A stretch of DNA of 19,285 nt from JALRAP01 sp046302815 (GTDB lineage Bacteria > Bacteroidota > Bacteroidia > AKYH767-A > OLB10). Shown here one piece after another: positions 13,733 to 19,285 of the stretch; position 1 is the first letter of the stretch; every line of letters begins with the position of its first letter. The stretch is from the NCBI GenBank assembly GCA_046302815.1, contig JBKCHO010000091.1:1-19285 (forward strand), in the 5' to 3' direction. The notes beneath the pieces were generated by a model, which saw only the letters and a list, made by a program, of their open reading frames with translations, was not told the DNA's origin and ran no database searches. The position numbers were made by a program, and so were the translations under genes.

Positions 13733-16525
13733 TTATTGAACCACAATCTTCCTTACAATGCTATTGCCTTCGGAAGAAATGATGACGCTGTAAATACCTT
13801 TGCCAAGATTACTGATATCGAACGATTTTTTTGAGTCGGATGGCAGTGATTCGTACGATGATTGGAGGATTGTTTTTCCAAGCATATCGATGAAAGATAA
13901 TGAAACATTCTTTTTCGGAGATTTTCCAAAGTCGATATGTAAAATATCCGATGCGGGTGTCGGGAATATGGCTATATCATTGCCAAAGTCCGAATCATCA
14001 AGACCTGTTCCAATGCAAGCCAAAAGGGAGATATCATCCACAAAGAAATTGGTTACGCCGCCATTTGTACCATAAACCCTGGAGAAGAACTTGAGTGTAT
14101 GGGCTTGGCCATCTGCGTAAGCGTTCAAATTGACAGTTTGCAAAGAATATCCAACCTGACCACAAATGGTGGAAGCTCCAGTGGTTGCAAATACGGTATC
14201 AGAGTCAATCACAACTTTTAGAAAGTCATCTGGTCCGTCGCACTCACTTTGCTCCAGCCAGAAGTACAGTGTAAGGTCATTGTTGGCTGCCACAGGACCG
14301 AAAGACTGCTCAACCGACGATTCTTCGAATGTGGCAATGCCTCCAAACCACGACCAATATGTACCGGTTCTGGGTCCGGTGCCTCCACCATTTCCACAGC
14401 CAGAAAGATCGCACAAAGGAGTTCCAAAATTGGTAGAGGCCTCTGTCCATGAACCAGAGCCTGGGCCGTTTTCAAAACCCCCATCCGTTGATTTCTCTCC
14501 GCATGCAACTACTCCTACCAATTGACTGGTGGTATTGGTTCCACAGGGGCTAGTAATGGTTAAAGTAACGGTGTAGAAGCCGGCGGCGGCATAGGTATGA
14601 GTTGGACTAGGGTTGGTGCTGGAGTTGCCGTCCCCAAAATTCCAACTGTAGGTGGATGCACCGGTAGAAGTGTTGGTAAAGTAGGTGGTTAATCCGACCG
14701 TATTAAATGTAAAGGAAGCCGCGGGTGAATTGGCGAATACGAAAATGGAATTTGTTTGGGCGTCTGAACAGCCTCCTGAACTGACGGAATAGGTTACGCT
14801 AACCGATCCCGACAAGCCTGTTGGATTGAAAATGTTTCCAGATACTCCAGGACCAGACCATGTACCACCTGTCGTTCCCACTACCAGCGAATTCAGATTT
14901 ACAGCTGGCGAATTGGCGCAAATGGAGGCAGGGGCGTTCCAACTTGCAACAGGGCCGTCATCGAACACCAATTTCCAAGATGTGATGACTCCTGTATCAA
15001 ATCCTGCGTTATCGGAAACGAAGAGTTGCCAAGTCCCGTTGGGTGAGCCTCCGCCTGCATTGATTGAGTTCAGGTTGGTTCCGTTTGCTGCAGTAAAACT
15101 GCCAGCGATGCTGGGTGCAGTGGTACCACAAACATTTTCCAATTCATTACCCAATCCCAAATCAATACAAACATCCACATCATCTCCATCGCAACCGCTC
15201 AATAGGGCGGGAACGCCAGGGCGATCCATGAGGGTGATAGTGTTACCAGAGGGAGATGTTAACCGTACGATTAGATCTCCTACCCAAGAGTGGGCAATGG
15301 TGAAACAAACGGAAGCCAGTTTGGCATCAACGCCGAGTGTGTTGCCGCTTACTCCGGTAATGGTTTGGGAGTTGGTTACTCCAGCTGCGTTACCATCAGG
15401 AATGGCGACATTTAGTCCATTGAAGCTGGTTGTATCGTTACATGCACCGGGTGACGGCGGGCAGCTTTCGATGGTAATGTCGTCCACAAAGAAATTGGTA
15501 GCATTGCCATTGGCTGCAAAAGTGGTTGAATTGAATTCAATCAGATGAGGATTTCCATCGGCGAAAGAGGAAAGGTTCACGGTTTGCAAAGCATAGCCTG
15601 TGGTTCCGCAGGCAGGGTTAGCTCCTGTGGTCTGAAACACCTGCTGTCCATCCACACGAACTTCCAGAAAATCCTGCGGTCCGTCGCACTGTGGTATTTC
15701 GAGATAGAACTTCAAGGTGATGTTGTTTCCGGAGGGGAAAGTAATCGTTTGGGAAACGGATCCTGTTTCAATACCTCCTGGGAATCCACCAAACCACGAC
15801 CAAAACGATCCCGAACGAGGACCAGTGCCGCCACCATTACCACAGCCTGCCAAATTGCACAAGGGTGTTCCAAAATTGGTAGAGGCTTGCGTCCAGGCCG
15901 GACCAGTTGGTCCTGCTTCAAATCCGCCATCAATTGCGATATTTGGACAGCCACCTGTGCCAACAGTTGCCAAAACAGATACATCATCAATAAAGAAATT
16001 CGTACTTCCTCCGTTCACGGAAAATGTAGTGGAGAAAAATTCAATGTCATGAGGAAGTCCGTCCGCGTAGGATGAAATATTGATAACTTGCTGGGAGTAT
16101 CCAAGAACGCCGCATAGGTTGTTGGCTCCTGTTGTAGTGAAAACGGAGTTGCCATCAATGCGAACCTCAAGGAAGTCTTGCGGACTGTCGCAAATGATTT
16201 GCTCAATCCAAAAGGACAAGCTGGTAGTGGCGCCTGCTGGAATAATAATGGTTTGTGAAATAGACGCCGATTCTGTACCACCCGGCAATCCTCCGAACCA
16301 AGCCCAGTATGTACCGTTTCGAGGTCCTGTTCCGGAGCCGTTTCCACATGTGTTCAAATCACAAAGTGGTGTTCCGAAATTCGTAGAGGACTGAGACCAT
16401 GCCGTTACGCCTGGCCCGGTTTCAAAACCTCCATCAACGATAAGTTGGGTTTGGGCAGATGCTATTCCCGTAAAAAGGAAGGCCCATGTGGTAAATATGC
16501 AGATGATGTAAATTGCTTTTTTCAT
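13733..16525 (-). CDS. Large secreted multidomain protein with three repeated modules, P-domain, PKD and T9SS sorting domain
   Basis: Protein of 930 residues, without a catalytic domain that I can recognise. Order of parts: signal peptide 1-24 (cut after ASA); module 1 at 31-187; module 2 at 199-354; a proprotein-convertase P-domain-like region at about 365-523 (IAHSWVGDLIVRLTSPSG, GTWQLFVSDNAG, ITSWKLVFDD); an Ig-like stretch at about 525-597 (GGTWSGPGVSG); a PKD domain at 602-672 (YSWNFGDGNSS, YTVTLTITSPCG); module 3 at 681-838; and a T9SS type A sorting domain at 851-930 (IFPTPASD, LSFIDMLGKTIL, LGKGIYSVII). Each module has DGGFE, STNFGTPLC, TGPR, W-WFGG, PQDFLEV-like and TNFFVDD segments, suggesting a jelly-roll carbohydrate-binding or adhesion fold. 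A surface adhesin or matrix protein is the likely role. A small secreted protein gene lies 12 bases upstream and a strong terminator follows. Confidence 0.9.
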   Translation of the reverse strand: MKKAIYIICIFTTWAFLFTGIASAQTQLIVDGGFETGPGVTAWSQSSTNFGTPLCDLNTCGNGSGTGPRNGTYWAWFGGLPGGTESASISQTIIIPAGATTSLSFWIEQIICDSPQDFLEVRIDGNSVFTTTGANNLCGVLGYSQQVINISSYADGLPHDIEFFSTTFSVNGGSTNFFIDDVSVLATVGTGGCPNIAIDGGFEAGPTGPAWTQASTNFGTPLCNLAGCGNGGGTGPRSGSFWSWFGGFPGGIETGSVSQTITFPSGNNITLKFYLEIPQCDGPQDFLEVRVDGQQVFQTTGANPACGTTGYALQTVNLSSFADGNPHLIEFNSTTFAANGNATNFFVDDITIESCPPSPGACNDTTSFNGLNVAIPDGNAAGVTNSQTITGVSGNTLGVDAKLASVCFTIAHSWVGDLIVRLTSPSGNTITLMDRPGVPALLSGCDGDDVDVCIDLGLGNELENVCGTTAPSIAGSFTAANGTNLNSINAGGGSPNGTWQLFVSDNAGFDTGVITSWKLVFDDGPVASWNAPASICANSPAVNLNSLVVGTTGGTWSGPGVSGNIFNPTGLSGSVSVTYSVSSGGCSDAQTNSIFVFANSPAASFTFNTVGLTTYFTNTSTGASTYSWNFGDGNSSTNPSPTHTYAAAGFYTVTLTITSPCGTNTTSQLVGVVACGEKSTDGGFENGPGSGSWTEASTNFGTPLCDLSGCGNGGGTGPRTGTYWSWFGGIATFEESSVEQSFGPVAANNDLTLYFWLEQSECDGPDDFLKVVIDSDTVFATTGASTICGQVGYSLQTVNLNAYADGQAHTLKFFSRVYGTNGGVTNFFVDDISLLACIGTGLDDSDFGNDIAIFPTPASDILHIDFGKSPKKNVSLSFIDMLGKTILQSSYESLPSDSKKSFDISNLGKGIYSVIISSEGNSIVRKIVVQ
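14012..14485 (-). repeat. Module 3 of the large T9SS protein
   Basis: Third copy of the roughly 157-residue module (residues 681-838). It keeps STNFGTPLCDLSGCGNGGG, GPRTGTYWSWFGG, the Cys pairs and TNFFVDDISLLA, but has the shorter ATFEESSVEQS where the other copies have a PGG turn. It is separated from copies 1 and 2 by the P-domain, Ig-like and PKD region. Confidence 0.88.
15464..15931 (-). repeat. Module 2 of the large T9SS protein
   Basis: Second copy (residues 199-354). It shares with copy 1 the STNFGTPLC, GNGGGTGPR, WFGGFPGG, CDGPQDFLEVRVDG and ATNFFVDDI segments. Similarity also shows in the DNA, for example near 15870-15890 and 14420-14440, where copies 2 and 3 share a nearly identical stretch coding for STNFGTP. 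Confidence 0.88.
15965..16435 (-). repeat. Module 1 of the large T9SS protein
   Basis: First copy (residues 31-187), directly after the signal peptide. It has STNFGTPLCDLNTCGNGSG, GPRNGTYWAWFGGLPGG, CDSPQDFLEVRIDG and TNFFIDDVSVLA. Conserved cysteines in each copy (in GTPLC, xxCGNG, xCDxP and the later CG) could form two disulfides. Confidence 0.88.
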
Positions 16526-16537
16526 GGTCTGTCCGTT

Positions 16538-16894
16538 TTAGTCTATAATAGAATACTTGGATGCGTTTTCAAGAATGAACTTCTTACGGTCCGCAGGAAG
16601 TTTTTCGAAATCAGCACGGCTGATGGCGTAAGGGTTTTCGCGTTTCTTCGGTGTACAGTTTCTTGCGCTTGAACCACCTTGGTTGTTGACGATGGCGCCT
16701 CTCTTCTGAACTGAAAGCTTTGAGTCTAGTTTAGCTTTACTGCCTGTTTCGGGCTGTTGTAACTGTGACTGCGGGGTTGAGCTTGTGAGGTTTTTTTTGT
16801 TTCCAGGATGCTTTTCAAAGCTCTGACCTTGTAGGGAATTCGCATGGCTTAAGGCAAAAAGCGCAATAGCCATTGAAAGAAGGGTTGTTTTCAT
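16538..16894 (-). CDS. Small secreted protein of unknown function
   Basis: Protein of 118 residues that I do not recognise. A signal peptide (1-24, MKTTLLSMAIALFALSHANS, probable cut near LQGQ) is followed by a basic, Gln/Ser/Lys-rich and probably disordered region (25-88) with a single cysteine (80). A compact C-terminal motif follows, YAISRADFEKLPADRKKFIL, ending ASKYSIID. That tail looks like a short helical element and may be the functional part. I chose the ATG at 16894 because it begins the signal peptide and because a -7 promoter element lies just before it; the in-frame ATG at 16939 lies upstream of that element. The stop is 12 bases before the start of the large T9SS protein, so the two genes are almost certainly one transcript. 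A role as export partner or inhibitor of its neighbour is only a guess. Confidence 0.8.
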   Translation of the reverse strand: MKTTLLSMAIALFALSHANSLQGQSFEKHPGNKKNLTSSTPQSQLQQPETGSKAKLDSKLSVQKRGAIVNNQGGSSARNCTPKKRENPYAISRADFEKLPADRKKFILENASKYSIID

Positions 16895-16916
16895 GAATGT
16901 TTTTTTTGTACTACTA

Positions 16917-16924
16917 CAAACATA
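16917..16924 (-). promoter_or_regulatory. Bacteroidota-type -7 element for the small secreted protein and T9SS gene
   Basis: The minus strand reads TATGTTTG, an exact match to TAnnTTTG, ending 22 bases before the ATG at 16894. That spacing suits a short leader. No clear TTG lies at the usual -33 spacing. The adjacent A-run and T-run region in front of the start codon would leave the leader unstructured. Confidence 0.5.
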
Positions 16925-17014
16925 GTGAATCGTTTTCAAATTTGTATCGATGTGACGAGGGTTTGCATGTCTGACTAATTTATTGGATAACTTAGCGATT
17001 CCAATTCAGAACTA

Positions 17015-17998
17015 TTGTTGCCAAAACCCAAACATATAGGAGTCCTTACCTCGGGAGGCGATAGTCCAGGCATGAACGCATGCGTTCGAGCTGTGGTTCG
17101 CAGGGCTTTGGCCGATGGTATTTCCCTAACGGGAATCAAGAGAGGTTTCCAGGGTCTGATTGAAAAGGACTTTGAAACTTTGGATTCCCGTTCGGTTTCC
17201 AACATCATACAGAGGGGTGGAACCGTACTCAAATCGGCACGAAGCATGGAGTTCATGTCGGTTGAAGGCAGAGTTAAAGCCTATAATAACATCGCCGATG
17301 CGGGATTGGACTCATTAGTGGTTATAGGAGGTGATGGCACTTTCAAGGGAGCTGTGCAATTTGAGAGAGAGCATGCGGTTAGAGTCGTTGGTATACCAGG
17401 AACCATTGACAATGATTTGTCAGGCACCGATTTTACTTTGGGATTCGACACAGCAGTGAACACGGCTGTTGAAGCTATTGATAAAATCAGAGATACAGCC
17501 GCATCTCACGACAGGTTGTTTTTTGTGGAGGTCATGGGTCGCCATGCCGGACATATTGCTTTGGCTGCCGGAATTTCCTCTGGAGCGGAGGCTATCCTTA
17601 TGCCCGAAACGCCTACCGACATACCTGCACTTTTATCAAATCTTGAGCTTGGAAAAAGCGCCGGAAAGACATCGAATATTGTAATTGTGTGTGAGGGTGA
17701 TGAGGCAGGCGGTGCATTCAAAATCGCTGAAAAGGTACGATCATTAGCACCACAATATGATACTCGTGTTACGGTTTTAGGTCATATCCAAAGAGGTGGA
17801 TCTCCTACGGCTTTTGATCGCATTTTGGGAACTCGTTTGGGCGTGGCAGCAGTGGAGGCATTGATTGATGGAAAATCCGGTGTTATGGCTGGTCTAGTTC
17901 AAGGGAAAGTGGCTTTGACATCATTTCAAGATTGTATTTCCATTACCCACCTTCCAGATACCGAAATGTTACGCATCTCTAAAATCACCAATATCTAA
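17015..17998 (+). CDS. pfkA: ATP-dependent 6-phosphofructokinase, TTG start
   Basis: Glycolytic enzyme of 327 residues that phosphorylates fructose 6-phosphate to fructose 1,6-bisphosphate. Motifs: GVLTSGGDSPGMNACVRAVV (9-28), the nucleotide-binding GGDGTFKGA (105-113), the catalytic PGTIDNDLSGTD (128-139, base Asp132), FVEVMGRHAGHIAL (170-183) and HIQRGGSPTAFDR near the C-terminus. Glycines at the positions corresponding to 104 and 124 of the Escherichia coli enzyme point to ATP rather than pyrophosphate as donor. No ATG or GTG is available: the only sensible starts are TTG at 17015 or TTG at 17018, because an in-frame stop occurs at 16988 and the first ATG falls inside the GGDSPGM motif. 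The kinase-like gene starts 3 bases after its stop, so the two are co-transcribed. Confidence 0.93.
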   Translation: MLPKPKHIGVLTSGGDSPGMNACVRAVVRRALADGISLTGIKRGFQGLIEKDFETLDSRSVSNIIQRGGTVLKSARSMEFMSVEGRVKAYNNIADAGLDSLVVIGGDGTFKGAVQFEREHAVRVVGIPGTIDNDLSGTDFTLGFDTAVNTAVEAIDKIRDTAASHDRLFFVEVMGRHAGHIALAAGISSGAEAILMPETPTDIPALLSNLELGKSAGKTSNIVIVCEGDEAGGAFKIAEKVRSLAPQYDTRVTVLGHIQRGGSPTAFDRILGTRLGVAAVEALIDGKSGVMAGLVQGKVALTSFQDCISITHLPDTEMLRISKITNI

Positions 17999-18001
17999 AT
18001 C

Positions 18002-18850
18002 ATGGGAGCCATTTTAATTGCGGATAGCGGATCCACTAAAACCGATTGGCGCTTTTTGAATAACGATGGAGCATGGGTCTCATTTGAGACCAAAGGATTC
18101 AATCCGCTATTTACCGACACAGATTATATTCTCACAGAGATCAGGTCCAATTCTGAATTGCTTGCTTTATCAGGGTCATTGGATCGCATTCGTTATTTCG
18201 GCGCAGGCTGTTCCAGCGATGATCGAAAATCCATTGTATCGAATGCCTTGAAAGCAGCTTTCGGTCCATGCGATATTGTTGTTGATCACGACATGATGGG
18301 TTGTGCCATTTCACTTTGCCAGGGATCGCCAGGAATTGCAAGCATCATTGGAACTGGTTCCAATTGTTGTTATTTCGATGGCGAATCTAAGCTTGTAAGT
18401 CATCATGGGTTAGGACATATTCTTGGAGACGAAGCCAGTGGAAGTTACTTTGGAAAGAAATTGGTGGCTTATTTTCTTTATGAACGCATGCCTGCGGATC
18501 TTCGGCAGTCTTTTTTCGATGATTATCAAACCAACAAGGAGGATGTTTTGCGCCGGGTTTATCGCGAACCGCTGGCCAATGTTTACCTGTCAACTCATGC
18601 CAAATTCCTTTCCAAGCATCGCCATCATCCATTCATCGAAAACCTATTGAGAAATGGAATTGCTGAATTCATAGAAACGAATGTGCAGAGTTACCCTGAG
18701 CACATAAATGTCCCTGTTCATTTCACCGGATCCATTGCGTTCCATTTTAAAGATGTGGTTGAATCAGTCCTGATGGAAAAGGGCTTGACATTGGGCAACA
18801 TCATACAAAAGCCTATCACTGGCCTTTGTGATTATTACATCAAATACTGA
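18002..18850 (+). CDS. BadF/BadG/BcrA/BcrD-family ATPase, N-acetylglucosamine kinase-like
   Basis: Protein of 282 residues with the actin/hexokinase-type ATPase fold. The phosphate 1 motif is ADSGSTKTDWRF (7-18), a phosphate 2-like motif is IGTGSNCCYFDG (116-127), and GHILGDEASGSYFGKKLV (138-155) is typical of N-acetylglucosamine and related amino-sugar kinases. The family also contains activators of benzoyl-CoA reductase, but the four-cysteine iron-sulfur signature of those proteins is not visible here, so a sugar-kinase role is favoured. The substrate is unknown; N-acetylglucosamine, N-acetylmuramic acid or glucosamine are reasonable. It begins 3 bases after the pfkA stop, which ties a sugar phosphorylation step to glycolysis. 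Its 3' end overlaps the convergent coaD gene by 11 bases. Confidence 0.85.
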   Translation: MGAILIADSGSTKTDWRFLNNDGAWVSFETKGFNPLFTDTDYILTEIRSNSELLALSGSLDRIRYFGAGCSSDDRKSIVSNALKAAFGPCDIVVDHDMMGCAISLCQGSPGIASIIGTGSNCCYFDGESKLVSHHGLGHILGDEASGSYFGKKLVAYFLYERMPADLRQSFFDDYQTNKEDVLRRVYREPLANVYLSTHAKFLSKHRHHPFIENLLRNGIAEFIETNVQSYPEHINVPVHFTGSIAFHFKDVVESVLMEKGLTLGNIIQKPITGLCDYYIKY

Positions 18851-19285
18851 TGCCCTTGGGTAATAGCCCACTTGCATCTCCTCCATTACGGATGATATCG
18901 CGTATTATCGTGGAAGAAATGGCTTCGTGTTCCGGTTTCGAGAAGAGGAATACCGTTTCGATTTTCGGATTCAACATGGAGTTGACGATTGAAATCGATT
19001 TTTCAAATTCGTAATCTGCTGCATTTCTAATTCCTCTGAGAATAAATCCTGCTTGGTGTTTATTGCAAAAATCTACGGTAAGGCCATCATACGCCATTAC
19101 AGATACCTTGGGGTTTCCATCAAAGGATTTAATAACCATTTCCAGCCGCTTGCTAGCATCAAAAAGGTATTTTTTTTCTGAGTTGGTCCCGACGCCCACG
19201 ATCACTTTGTCGAACACATCAAGTGAACGATGGACGAGGTCGACATGGCCGATGGTGATGGGATCAAAGCTACCCGGGAATATGG
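18840..19285 (-). CDS. coaD: Phosphopantetheine adenylyltransferase, N-terminus cut by the right window edge
   Basis: Enzyme of coenzyme A synthesis that transfers AMP from ATP to 4'-phosphopantetheine. The frame is open to the right edge, giving 147 full codons, and only about the first four residues are missing from a protein usually near 150-160 residues. Visible parts are FPGSFDPITIGHVDLVHRSL, with the nucleotidyltransferase T/HxGH motif as TIGH; RGIRNAADYEFEKSIS; and the C-terminal ISSTIIRDIIRNGG, equivalent to the family's ISSSxVR. It continues downstream with LLPKGISI. A shorter start inside the window would remove the active site, so the true start lies outside. The 3' end overlaps the kinase-like gene tail to tail. 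Confidence 0.95.
   Translation of the reverse strand, partial: IFPGSFDPITIGHVDLVHRSLDVFDKVIVGVGTNSEKKYLFDASKRLEMVIKSFDGNPKVSVMAYDGLTVDFCNKHQAGFILRGIRNAADYEFEKSISIVNSMLNPKIETVFLFSKPEHEAISSTIIRDIIRNGGDASGLLPKGISI

Noticed and set aside
14826..16075. Plus-strand open frames of 240 and 176 codons opposite the large T9SS gene
   Set aside because: They mirror the repeated, GC-biased codons of the minus-strand gene and show no domain, signal peptide or sensible start context.
13733..16525. The three repeated modules as a mobile element or CRISPR-like DNA repeat
   Set aside because: The repeats are in frame, diverged at the DNA level and clearly protein modules.

Overview
The window reads as a chromosomal segment of a Bacteroidota bacterium, probably a flavobacterium-like or sphingobacterium-like lineage. 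Three things point there: two secreted proteins end in type IX secretion (T9SS) C-terminal sorting domains, the start sites lack clear Shine-Dalgarno sequences, and exact matches to the Bacteroidota -7 promoter element TAnnTTTG lie close to two start codons. Coding density is high and I see no rRNA, tRNA, CRISPR array, insertion sequence or phage gene.

Region 1 (1-7897, minus strand) is a fatty-acid beta-oxidation cluster. In transcription order it holds a long-chain acyl-CoA synthetase (fadD-like), a small lipoprotein, a two-domain 3-hydroxyacyl-CoA dehydrogenase/enoyl-CoA hydratase (fadN-like), a secreted MORN-repeat protein, a thiolase (fadA-like) and an acyl-CoA dehydrogenase (fadE-like) that runs off the left edge. 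The enzymes cover activation, dehydrogenation, hydration, second oxidation and thiolysis, and the enzyme set matches the Bacillus fadNAE arrangement. Two envelope-protein genes of unknown role are interleaved with the enzymes.

Region 2 (7973-9498, plus strand) diverges from fadD. It has a nitronate monooxygenase-type flavin oxidoreductase whose stop codon overlaps (ATGA) the start of a DUF4442 hotdog-fold protein. A lipid or acyl-CoA side reaction is a plausible role but is inferred.

Region 3 (9506-16894, minus strand) mixes secretion and Fe-S functions. In transcription order it holds a small secreted protein, a 930-residue multidomain T9SS cargo protein with three copies of one roughly 157-residue module, a strong intrinsic terminator, an alkyltransferase-like protein, an Mrp/NBP35 Fe-S carrier ATPase, an Nfu-type Fe-S scaffold, and, after a 219-base gap, a T9SS-exported subtilisin-like protease.

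Region 4 (17015-19285) has ATP-dependent 6-phosphofructokinase, apparently starting at a TTG codon, then a BadF/BadG-family sugar-kinase-like protein on the plus strand. This converges, with an 11-base overlap, on a phosphopantetheine adenylyltransferase (coaD) that is cut by the right edge.

Most of the window is ordinary core metabolism. The least explained parts are the small secreted protein paired with the three-module T9SS protein, and the two envelope genes inside the beta-oxidation cluster. I do not see a clear case for a wholly new defence or mobile system here.
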